The position numbers and the translations under genes are program-made. From contig OW799236.1 in the NCBI GenBank assembly GCA_941918925.1, positions 66,798,685 to 66,862,684 of the forward strand: a DNA stretch of 64,000 nt, in the 5' to 3' direction. The notes under the pieces were generated by a model. That model saw only the letters and a program-made list of their open reading frames with translations. It was not told where the DNA came from and ran no database searches. Positions 38,038 to 50,600 of the stretch are shown piece after piece. Numbering within the stretch: position 1 is the first letter of the stretch; every line of letters starts with the position of its first letter. This DNA comes from Phyto melanocephala (Eukaryota; Arthropoda; Insecta; Diptera; Rhinophoridae).

Positions 38038-38648
38038 TCAGTTGACGCTAACCAATGGTTCAAGTGTGGTTAAGTGCAACAATTGCTGTTGGTGTTTTTG
38101 TTGTAGTTGTTGTTGCTGGGAATAAGGATGTTCGTTTGTGGGAGGTGGTGGCAGTACTACTACGATTGCCTCTGGTGGAAGTGACGTTGTTCTATGTATT
38201 GGTGTCATAGTTGGTGCGCCAGCTGATGGTACCCCTGGTGGTATAACAGTAGCAGCAGCTGCTACCGCAGCTCTAGCCGTTGTACTACCACAATTAAGTG
38301 GTGTTTGTGTGAAGCACAGATTATTACTACTCATGTTCTGTTCAGCTGCTCCGACCGGCGGCTGTTTTGTGGGAGGCGGTGGTGCTGGCGGTACCACCAC
38401 CAACTCATCAATGGTACACACTCGATCATCTATGGGAAATTTAAAATTAATTTCATTTGAATTTTGACCATCGCTGGGATTTAAAGGTTCTGCTGCCAAG
38501 CTTTGCACTCCATTACCACTGGTGTAGAGTGTTTTCGCATTGCTACTACTGCCATTTGTGGGAGATACTAACTTAGCATTTGCTTTGCCATTTCCTTGGG
38601 CTTTAATAGCGGTTGTTTCTAAGTTTTTTTCCAAACATTTGTCCTCAC
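38038..38648 (-). CDS. LRR gene, last exon: Pro/Ala/Gln-rich cytoplasmic tail and stop
   Basis: The exon follows acceptor aatccctttag and runs 611 nt to a TGA at 38040-38038. It is noticeably richer in GC than its surroundings. After SEDKCLEKNLETT it has Ser/Asn-rich sequence, proline tracts (PPAPPPPTKQPP and VVLPPPP), an alanine-rich stretch (TTARAAVAAAATV) and a glutamine-rich block (QQQQLQQKHQQQLL) before the C-terminus EPLVSVN. Proline tracts of this kind can bind SH3, WW or EVH1 domains, but no specific partner can be named. No enzymatic domain such as a TIR or kinase is present. Confidence 0.87.
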
Positions 38649-41600
38649 CTAAAGGGATTAAAAATAAGAAAAAAACAGCCAACAAATTAAGTTCTAGCTA
38701 ATAGAAAATTGCATCAATCAAGTCTTTTATTTTTCTTATTTATTTCATTTTTAAAAGTTTTACTTTTCTTGTAAGTGGCAGAGATAACAACAATTTTTAC
38801 ATAAAATTAATTTCTTTGGGGAATTTAAATAAAAACTCTAAAGTGTTTTTACACAAATTTTACACACACGTACGAATTAGCATGGGAACGCTTTAGAATG
38901 TTTTAATATTAAAAAATCTTGCAAGTTCAAGGTAATATGTTATTTATTTGGCATTTTTTAAAGGAGACATTCAAAACCATATTGATAATTTTATGAACTT
39001 TTAGCGATTTTCGGAAAAAGCAGAAATATAACAGATGGTGCAACCAAAATTTACGTTGTTAATTGTAAATAAGACCAAATGTTTTTTAATTTTTTATTTA
39101 TTGTCGAACTTGTTTTTTAATTCTTAAACTACTAATCAAATTTTTAAACAGGCTTAAGTTCAATTTTTTAAACATTTTTTTTACACAGAATTTTTTGGTA
39201 ATGAAAGAATATACTGGAAAAGTATGTTTTACCGACACTAGCCAAGTGGAATGAATTTTCGAAACCAGCTACGATTTCATCATCAGCACTCTTTGATCGG
39301 TGATTGCGTATTGGTTGTAAATATCACATCTATTTAGCTCCCAGGTTTTTAAGTTAATTAAATTCGGAAACTAATATGTTTCCTTTTTTTCATATTATCT
39401 TACCACAACGAGTTAGATCGAAATTTACCAACAGTGACCCTTTTTCTTTTATTTATTACTGTCTTTCAACTATCACTACTTTTGACCTGCTCCAGCCACC
39501 AGTTAGGTAGCGATAAAACAGATGATGATGATGTTTTTTTTTTTTGTTTTCAGTAAAGCTGGATTCACCCATACAATTTTAGTTCAGAACAAATTTTTTT
39601 TATATTGAGTTTGACGTTTTACTTTTGAGAGAGATAGAAAATTATTTTGTTCAGAAAGTTTTTTCTTGAATTGGTTTAAATTTAGTTCTTGTTCAGAAGA
39701 AGCAATATTTCAATATTTACATGAAAATTGAATTTGGTTGCCACATCACATTTATTATACAAAAATTGTTTTTGCCGAAAATTAACAATTAAAATGGAAT
39801 TTAATGAAAATATTGCTCAAAAATTAATAGAAGAATTAAAAAAACCAGGAAGAGAATGTTTGTATGACATGAGCAATAGTGGATACAAAAAAAAATATTT
39901 AAAACAGGGTTTATGGATAGGGGAGTCGATTAAGCTCTGTCAGTCTGTCCGTCTGTCCGTCTGAGCGTCTGTCCGTGTGTATGTTGAAATCAACTTTTTG
40001 AAGCCCCTCGACATAGGTTGGACCCGGGTAAGGTATTTGAATATCAGAAATATTCGGGAGTAGATCGGTATTGAAAATCAGAAACATCGGTACATAAACA
40101 ACTGAGATATGAGCAAAAACCCACGACCACCTCGATTTTTTATTCACAAAAACAACATTACAACAACAACATACATACATACAAACGTGTATACTGGTTA
40201 GAGAAAACGTGGCATCGAATCCCAGCTGAGCCAAAAAATTTTTTTTTTAATTTTTTTTAAATTTTTTTTTATTTTTTTTTATTTTTTATTTAATATATTA
40301 TTTATATTTTTATTATTTTTTTATACCCTTCACCTGTGGTGCACAAGGGTATATATAGCTTTGTCATTCCGTTTGTAATTTCTACAATTTTTATTTCCGA
40401 CCCCATAAAGTATATATTTTCTGAAAGCTTATGAATAGAGGAGTCGATTAAGCCCTGACCGTCTGTCCGTCTGTCCGTCTGCCCGTCTGTCCGTGTGTTG
40501 GTTGAAATCAACTTTTAGAAGCAACTATATGTTCCTCAGATCTGTATATGGTATCAATCTCTTGGAAATATCCAGGAATGAATCGCTATTGAAATTCAGC
40601 ACAATCGTCCCATAACTTTCTGAGATATGAGCAAAAAACCACGACCACCTCGTTTTTTTTCACAATTACAACAACAACATACATACATTGATACATGTAA
40701 AAAACATACCAAACAAAAAAAATTACAAAAAAAAAAATATTAAAAATAAGAAAAAAATAATAAAAAAAACTACAAAAAAAAATTTTTAAAAAAATTTAAA
40801 AAAAAAAATTTAAAAAAATTTTTTAAAAATTTTTCTAAAAAATTTTTTTAAAAAAATTTAAAAAATATATAAAAAAAAATAATAAAATATAAATAATATA
40901 TTAAATAAAATAAAATTAAATTTTTTTGGCTCTGCTGGGATTCGATGCCACATTTATTCTAACGTGTACGTATGCACGTATATTATATGGGATGAATGGT
41001 GATACAAACAATTGTTATTGCATGACTACACGTTGTGAAGGGTATATAAGATTCGGCACGGCCGAATATAGCACTGTTACTTGTTTTAAATTTTTTTTTT
41101 ATTTTTTAAAAAAAAAATTTTTTTTTTTGTGTTTTTAACATACATACGTGAATTTATAATTTTACAGTGGGATGTTTTTATATATGTATGTTTTTCTATG
41201 TATGTACGTATTTCATATGGGATGAATGGTGACACAAACTACTGTTATTGCATGACTACACGTTGTGAAGGGTATATAAGATTCGGCACGGCCGAATATA
41301 GCGCTCTTACCTGTTTTTATTTTTTTTACTGTCGAACTTTTCTTTTAATATTTAAACTAATATTTAAATTTTAAAACAGGCTTGAGTTCAATTTTTTAAA
41401 CATTCGTTCAGAGAATTATTTCAAAATTTCTTATTATGCTAGAAGGTCCTACGACAATTAAGTATGAAACAAAATATCGACCAAATATTCGTCACGTCTT
41501 CGGTGGCATACTTTTATCCGACGGTTCATATTTTCATTGGCACTTAAAACATAACTGAGGTTCAGTATCATTAATGTGACAAATTTCTCCATTTTAGTTC

Positions 41601-44600
41601 TTGGCGGCCAATTCACATCGCCACTACTACACTTATCTTATTTTCGAAAGTATCAATATAATAAAAATAATTGCGGCACTGCTTTTATTGTTATAAAAGT
41701 GAGGATTTGATAGATGGCGTAGAAGAAATTTTTCTTACATGTCCTCGACGGGACGGTCAGCGTGGAAAGATGGAAATAATGGCAGGGTCTCTCGATATAA
41801 CACGAATGGTAACGACCCTCGTGAATGTAAGAATAAATTTTTTGCTGCGTTAAAAAAAGCGATATTAAGTCAGGGGAAGATCTCAAAAGTAAATAATTTT
41901 CCTATTTAAAGGGTAACAAGAGTCGGTGTTATGCCTGTTACAACCTTCACAAAAATAAGAAATATTGATTTATTAAATAGTTGCACAAAAACCTGACGTG
42001 TCATGCAACAACTAACTTCAAATGAGTATTTAGCGCGTTAAATTTCACAAAATCACAAGATTGATTTTTATTTAGACAATAATTTATTGCAATACTTTCT
42101 TCCGAGCTATTGTGGTAACCTAATAATAATTTTTGTGCCATTTTAGACCAAGCTTCTTTAGGTAAAGTTCAAAGTGCCAGTAGCGAAATTTTTAAACTAT
42201 TTCATGTTAGTGTATTTTCTTCCAAATTGCTGAGAAAAATAGCTATATTGCCATCAATCTATAAATTTATTTATAAAGGGTGCAAAACTTTACAAATAGA
42301 AGGCAGGTTTCTGTTTCAAATTTCGCTTATTTTAAGCTGTCATAATTAACCTAAACTCATTAGGTATCTAATAAAGTTTTACTTTATTAGTCGTTGATAA
42401 ATTAGATAATGTAAACGATTACACTATATTTGAGCCTAAATTCTAGTTTTCCCTATGGTGCGTGCCATTGTCAATAGATAATATTTTAATTATTTTAAAT
42501 AAATGTGTAATATATTAGAATTGTATAAATCTATTTCTTATATACTTATACAGCTTTTTTACCTTCTATTTACTTTGTTTAAATTCTTTCTACAACATGT
42601 TTCTAACGACCTTACTTTCTCTGCGCAATTATTTTGATATTCAAATCATCTGTCTGTTTAAAGCCAATAAATATAGCGTTGTTACTACATATATGCAAAG
42701 TATTTTCCTTGTTACGTTTTATTTTATCAAAATTTAATATATGTTTTTTAAATTGTGTATTTACAGATAACTGAAGTTGAAAATAAGTACCAAAATTATT
42801 TTTTTTAACCATTTTATTACCTTGGAACACCAAATTTAAAAAAAGTTCCATTATCCTTCCAGGATCTTTTCGAATTTTTGTGCTACATGCATTAGGTCCG
42901 ATGATATAATATTACCGATTTTACCCGTGTTTAGCTGTTTTCTTCCTCAATTCCAAAATTTCGAAAAAGTGCAAAAATTCATTATAGATTGTTTTAAGGA
43001 GAGTAAAACTACGTTCTTAATTTTTTCTATTGCTATCCCTCTCAAAGATAAATGCTATTCAAAAAAATACCAAAATTCAGTTTTTACCCGTTTCATCCCC
43101 TTAAAATTCAAAATTTTCAAAAAGTACCCGACACCTATCCAATTTTTTTGAGCAGGCTATTTGAGCCTTTCTGAATTTTTGTGATACCTTTATTAAGCCC
43201 GGAGATAGTGAGTTACCGGTTTTACCCTTTTTCACCCATAAACCGCTCAACGGATTTCGTGCAACCTTCACATGGACCGTCTACTAAGTAGTCCGAACAA
43301 ACATATAAAGGGTGGTTTAATTTTAAGCGTCGATGTTAATTTTGAATAAAAACAAATTATTTAGAAAAATATTGGCATTTCTTTTTGTTATGATAACATT
43401 GGTATGGTTCAATTATGTATGGAACAAAATATCGGCCAAAATGGCGACCTCGGCGGCGCACCTCCATCCGATGGCCCAAATTTTCAATGATAATGTTGAT
43501 GTTCAATTTCTTGGCACGATGATGAGTCGAGGTCGACTTCTCTTTTGCGACACTATTGCGAAAAGCAGCAATGTTTTCCGTTCAATGACAACGAACTAGG
43601 AAGGCATTCACAGATGTTTTCACATTTCGTACATTTTGCTGAAATTTAAATATTTTTTTAAAATTCTCCCGATTGTTGATTGTGTTTTTTTTTATCTAAA
43701 CGCCCATTTTCATAATAAGCCTGAATAACTTTAACGCGTTTCTCGATTGTGTATCTTTCCATGGTTAAAATTGAGTCTGAAATTGAGAAATGTCAAATGA
43801 AATGCAGAAAAAACAACTTGACGTTTGCGTGTGTTTCACATTCAACACCGGCCCTTAAAATTTAACCACCCTTTAGTTTTGTTTTACTTTTACTGGTAAA
43901 ATTTTTTATTAATTTTTTTTATGCAGTTTTTTATTTATAATTAAAATAATATTTTTTTTTATTTTTTTTTTTAATTTAATTTTTTTCTTCCTAACAAGAA
44001 AATAATTCTTTAGACAAGAAAATAATTCTTTCTAAATTTTAAATGCCATGGTAGGCTTTATGCTTGAAAACAACTATAGGATAATATTGTTAATAATTAA
44101 TTAATACATATGCAATTTTAAGAGAAAATATTACATCTGTTTGATCGCTCCACTTAGAGTTTGCAGCTTATGTTAATGGGATCACATTATTATTCGTGTG
44201 CAGGCTTTAAATTAACGTGATCATGATTGGGTGGATGAATTTTTGCAACAATACATAGTAACTTAAACAGTATTTGATTTTAAGCACTCAAACTGTTATT
44301 AACGCAAAAAAATATATTATATAAAATCAGGTGGTAAGAGGTATAGAAGTTATGAATCCCTCCATAACGGCCGGCTTAAAAGCGTGCTCACTTCATTATT
44401 GTAGCCGTTTAGCAACCACTATTGTTTTTCTTATGTCAGATGTTATATATTCTAAATTAACAATGCGCTATTTCTACTTTTTCCGTTTCAATTTTGATTT
44501 GTGTAATTGTCTATGGCTACGAAAACAAACAAAAAAATATTAAATTTTAATAGGAAAATTTGCTAAGCAAGCAATTTTTCTCACACTTTGTTTTTTAACA

Positions 44601-47600
44601 ACAAATAATTTTTTCTAATTTTTTTGTTTTAAACACAAACACTTAGAAACCAAAGTTTTCAACTTTCGAAAAGTTGCTCTTTCCGTTTGAAAGAATTATA
44701 AAATAAAAACTCTAGAACAAATAACAAATATATTTGATTGTAAGAGAAGTATAAATTTTGGCGCGTTCTCCTTTTCGGTCGTGCTGCGCCACACAAAAGA
44801 AAGAAGTAAAAAGTTCAACTGCTAGAATCACACCGAAACAAAGCGAATATCAATTTAACTTTTTTTCATGCGTACTTCTCTTGCACTTTTTTTGAGAATT
44901 TTTCTTTATTGTTTTTGTCCAGTGAACACTTTGGCGTTGATTTTGCCAACTACTTAGTGAATTGATTGGTTTGTTAGTGGTAAAGAGTTGGGAAAAAAAA
45001 GATGCAATGCCAAGAAAGCATTATTAGCATGGCTCAGTATTCTTTAGAGATTGCATTGCAAAAGTATACATTTAAAATGTAGATTTACGAAATATAGTAA
45101 CGAGATAGCAGAAGTAACTGTTGCTTTCATATTTGCAATTTGTGAGAATATGCTTCATTTGATTTAGCAATAAAGCACGAATGTCTTACTCTAAAACTAC
45201 CAGGATACCATTTTTATTTCAATCCAAACCAAACCTAAATTTTTTTGAAGATAAGTAATAGTGTTGGTAGCTATAAAACAAGCAATTAAGTAATATAATT
45301 TAATAAAAACTTAAGTCAAACGAGCCTTCACACTATGTATATTACAGTGGGCTTTTCTCATTCGAAATTGCGTACATGGTGTAAATCAGCCTTAAATTGC
45401 AGAGTAAATATAATTAATTTGATACACATTCGCGATTAAAAATTAATCTTGAAACTGAAAATACTACCTTAAAATATACCATGTGTAAAAGTAGGTTAAG
45501 CGTAGAATATTTCGGATTGGTGAGCCGCATTGCAGAAATCTGCCAACTAACATTCCTGTAGGATAGCTTGAATTTTTTTGACAATATATGAACTCAGAAC
45601 ATTTCAATGTACGAACACTATCTGTTTTATTTACAGTAACTTAAAAAATATATGTGGCCATAAACTTTAACTTTAGTTAACCGTTTTAACGTTAACATTT
45701 TCGTGTGACTATTTTTTTAAATATTCGACAACAACAGTAATACATTGATTAATTCAATTTAATTTTTAACGATTATGCACTATTCTGTGCACAGAGAAAA
45801 CAGTAAGAGTTGTGAGTACCGCAATTGTTGACAATCGCATAGTTTAGTTGTTAGAGTAGAATTTAAATATAAATATGTAGTTAGAACTAATAAATTATGA
45901 TTGTTGCAATAGAAATTTTATAATCACAAATAAAAAGTTCGATTGCAGGAACTGAACCATTCGATTGGCAATTTATGTGATTTTCTATTTTCTGAGTGTT
46001 TATCGATGGCTTATTGAATTCGATCCTGGCAGTAGTTCAGACAGCGATGAGTTTCCTGAAGGTCATCCAAAATTTTTTGTTTAAAAAAAAAAAAACATTG
46101 ATGCTGTGTGTAAAATGCAAGACTGCAAGATCGTCATGTAACTTATCAAAACATTGAGATAACCTAAAAGTTAGTTTGGCTTAGAAAAAGCTCGTATCAA
46201 GTCGTCGCAAGAAATGTTGAAAAAATACAATCGCCGTGCTTTAAAACGTGTCAAGGTGACAAGTCGTAGACCTATACTTATAAGCTTGATAGTTGACTCT
46301 ATGGGTCTTCCAAGACAAGCAAAACCCGTCGAAAGTCACTCAAAATAGGTGTTTTGGAGGTTTCTTAATCAATCGAAATGAAAAACGTGCTTCAAAAATT
46401 TGTTCACACATTTACAAAAGTATATTGACCTTCATGTAGAATATTTTGCAAAGAAATAAAACTATTTGCAGTGATTATTTTTTTTGTGGCTGATTCTAAA
46501 ATAATTAACTTTGGTTAATAAGTAGAAAAGGCACACAATTTCTTTTAATTCTTAAAATTTATTTACGAATATTTAGAATTTATTTAAAACTTAAAATAAA
46601 CCACAATCGCTTATTTAAAAATTCTAAATCATTAAAAACAAGTAACAGTGCTATATTCGGCCGTGCCGAATCTTATATACCCTACCCAAAAAAATTTTAT
46701 TTTATTTTATTTAATATATGATTTATATTTTATTATTTTTTTTTATATTTTTTTTTAAATTTTTTTAAAAAATTTTTTTACATTTTTTTTTAATTTTTTT
46801 AAAATTTTTTTTTTTGTAGTTTTTTTTATTATTTTTTTCTTATTTTTAATATTTTTTTTTTTTATTTTTTTTTGTTTGGTATGTTTTTTACATGTATGTA
46901 TGTACGTATGTTGTTGTTGTAATTGTGAAAAAAAACGAGGTGGTCGTGGTTTTTTGCTCATATCTTAGAAAGTTATGGGGCGATTGTGCTGAATTTCAAT
47001 AGCGATTCATTCCTGGATATTTCCAAGAGATTGATACCATATACAGATCTGAGGAAGATATAGTTGCTTCTAAAAGTTGATTTCAACCAACACACGGACA
47101 GACGGGCAGACGAACAGACGGACAGACTGATAGACGGACAGACGGACAGACGGTCAGGGCTTAATCGACTCCTCTATTCATAAGCTTTCAGAAAATAGAT
47201 ACTTTATGGGGTCGGAAATGAAAATTGTAGAAATTACAAACGGAATGACAAAGCTATATATACCCTTGAGCACCACAGGTGAAGGGTATAATTATACGTC
47301 AGGCAACGGCGTTTACTAAGATTCGTGATGTGAAGCATAGAAGAAGAAAACACTTAAATTAACCGTAAATAAATCTTGAACTATTTTGTTTTTACAGTTT
47401 ATTTAATAATTTTAACTAATTTCTTAAAAGGTTCTTAAGTAATCTCGAATTAAACTTAAGGCCTCGGAAACAAATTTGTAAGTTCAGTCTTTACTTATAT
47501 AAAATTTTACAATACATTTTTAAACTAAAGTTATAAAAACAGAGACCAAAAGTGATGCATAAAAATTTCTTGAATATGGTCTATTAAATATTTGATGAAA

Positions 47601-50600
47601 ATTTATATATCAACCCTCGTATATAAAAACAGTATAATAAGGATCAAACAATAAGAAGTTTTTTCATATTTTTATATATATTTTACTTTTACGTTATTAG
47701 TTATAAGTTAGAATACTATTTCTGTTGCATTCCACAATATGCTTTTATTTTTTACATAATTTTTTTTCCTAAAATTAAAGTGGGTCAAAGTACAAAGTAA
47801 TAGTTACAAGAAGAAACAACAACAACAACAGAAAATCAAATTAGAACAATATCTGTATTATTGCCAAACTAATTTTTACCGCAATTGGTAAAAGAGAGCG
47901 TGCAAAACAAAAATCAGAGTAAGTTTTTTTTCATAACCTAAACAAAAGAAAATTTAAACTAAAAGTATAATAAAAATTAAAAAAAAATCATTTAGCATCA
48001 CAGAAAAAAATGAAATAAATTTACGATTTTTGCAATCTTTTTTCTTTTTGCCCTTTATTCTCTGTGTAGCCTTTATTAGTAGTTTTTCTGTTTGTTTATT
48101 TTGCAATAAACAATAGTTAAATTAAAAAGTTTGCGATAGTTAGAGTACTTACTGCCATTAAGATGATCCTCTCGTGTGTAATAGCGCGCACGATGTTTCG
48201 AATAGCAAATGGCAACAGAGATTATTATAATGGCAATTAAAACGAAAATAATGCCACCCAAAATTGCAAGTGTATTAAGGCCACCTAAAAGCAAAGAAAA
48301 GAGAAAAAATATGTAATTTTTAGAGACAAATTAATATTATTTTAACCTTTAAAAAAGGAAAAGATATTAAAACAAATTGGAAATATATAATCGGCAAAAA
48401 AAAAAATTATAAGAATGAAATAAAAACATCAGTTTCTGGTCAATTATATTTTGATACGACTATAATACATATCTCTTGTTTAATTCAAAAGGCTATGCCA
48501 CATGTATCATAATCAATCAAAACTAAAATTAAACAGAAACTGCAAATGTCGCCAAAAATTTTCCATAAAAACAGACTATTTAATTCAATAAATAATATTG
48601 TTTTGCATCACCATCTAACACAATGTTGTTAAGAACAAAGCTGTAGATATCTACTTATAGTACCATTTCCCATAATTTTAATATTTAACCAATGAAGGTA
48701 GCACAATACGGGAATATCACTAGTACCTCGTTCATATTTCTATCTTCTATCATGCTATTACTTCAGGCGCGGATTCGTCTTACGCATTTGGGGCAGAGGA
48801 AGATTTTATTAAAATATATGATTTGTTAGTTCTATGACTTATAAAAAGAAACAAACTTGCTTTGAGGGTGATTGTGAATATTCCTTTTTTCTCTTACTTT
48901 GACTTGCGTTTGTCCCATCTAAACAGAAAAACTTGGATTGAGCAGTGATAAATGTCTCTTTTTGACTAGCCATCTCAAAAAAAAAAATTCCAAAACGATT
49001 TTAACAACTTAAGCTTCTCAATGAATTTTCTAATGCTTTCTAAGCTTTTGTAATAGAAAATATTTATAAAAAATGCCAGGCGATAACTGAAGAACAACCT
49101 TTTTTATACCAAAGAATGCAACGATATAAGTAGGCTTACCATTCAAACCTCTTAAAGTAATAATTTCTGAAGGGCTATGAATAGCAATGTTCATCTGTCC
49201 GTGTGTATGCTGAAATCAGTTTTTAAAGACCCCTGACATCAACAAAAGCCGTATGGGATATCGAAATATCTAACATCTTATTTTTCCCTTTAAAAATTAA
49301 GTTATATGTGTAGTAATAAATATATGAGGATACTTAGAAAGCAAATTAAGTAATCCGCACTTATATCCAGCCGTAGCGGTATCAGAAGTACGGTAAGTGT
49401 GGATTTTCTTAAACCAAGTGCAAAATGCTTGATTTAAGAACGACTGTGTCAAGTAAGAATTTTTTTATTTTAGGAATAGTTAAGCCTAAATATTTAACTT
49501 AATTATTAGCTTCATAAAAGCCTAAAAACATAAACTTGACGTAAACTTAAACGTAAGCTTGCTTCAAGTATCAACGAGATTGAATTTATAAAGAAGTGGG
49601 CATGTTCTTCATTACTTTCGATTTTACATTTAACAATACGTTTTATTAAAATAAAAAAGTTAGTTAAGGGGCAAAGCATGAAACGTAAGTTAACTCAGAA
49701 ACTGCTATGCGTTATTGTCCTAAACATTACTACTTATAGCTAAAGTATGATAAACAAAATGAGAATTATAAAAACAAACTTGAAATTTTATACAGTGCGT
49801 TTGTTTATATAAGCAAATGTCTAGAAAAAATATGTTTTTTTTTTTATTCGGGAGAAATAAAACTTAATTTAAGAAGTTAATTCTAAACTTAATAGTCTTG
49901 CATTTAATTATGTAAAACAATCCCGTTCTGTACTTGGTTTAAGAAAGAAAGAAATAAATCGTAATTTAATCTTAAAGCACGATTTCCGCTTGAATTAATA
50001 ATTTAATTCTTGGACTTAAAATTTCATTTTTCTTTCTTCAGTTCGACGTGGATTTAGATCATCAGCTTATTTAACCTATTTAATTTTTTTAACACAGTAT
50101 CATTTCAATCATTTATTTTTTAAGCAGAAGTAAAATATTTTTTTTAAATTTTATTACTCTCATTTAAAAATTGAAAAACTCGATTTACTTATAATGGCGA
50201 TTAGAATTACAGCTGATATTTTAAAGTATATTTTTTTATTAAATTGCGAAATATATAAATTTTTCTATATTCAAATAATATCTGTAGATTTACGGCATAA
50301 ATCATAAAAATATCTTGTTTTAGGTTTTATGTTTTATGTTTATATGGGATATTAAACACTTTTTGTCTTATTCATAAATAATAAATTAAAATTAGCTGTT
50401 AACCGATTTCATTATTTGTGTAGCTGCATGTTGACAACACTGTATTTATCTTAATGTCATTTTAAGTTTAGTGATGCATATATCAAATAACCGAATATCT
50501 AAGTAATCATTTGAAGCTGTAAAAAATATTAAAAAAAAAATTATAAAAACTATTTTTAAGTAGCCATAATGTCGTTTGTTACAAACCAAAAAATAAACAA

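Larger units (their letters stand above)
38649..48152 (-). other. Intron 3 of the LRR gene (about 9.5 kb), packed with mobile-element remains
   Basis: The intron is bounded by gtaagtac (at 48152) and cctttag (at 38649). It holds the piece of a MADF-like gene, several copies of the 'gtctgtccgtctg' repeat including an inverted pair, a non-LTR fragment, a MITE-like deleted transposon with TA duplications and a mariner relic, each listed separately. Remaining stretches (38650-39220, 41860-42830, 43880-46000, 47300-48152) are AT-rich with homopolymer runs and no recognised feature. Confidence 0.8.

Noticed and set aside
38138..38467. 109-codon plus-strand frame rich in Gly and Thr
   Set aside because: It is the antisense of the last LRR-gene exon, which is supported by splice sites and phase.
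40209..40240. tRNA-like 3' end (tcgaatcccagc)
   Set aside because: No cloverleaf or anticodon arm precedes it; it is part of a palindromic repeat arm.
41129..41374. 81-codon frame containing MNGDTN and CMTTRCEGYIRFGTAEYS
   Set aside because: The same peptide appears at 40926-41138 because both are the noncoding tail of the same repeat.
46755..46961. Lys-rich 68-codon frame
   Set aside because: It is the translation of the A-rich homopolymer core of a dispersed repeat.
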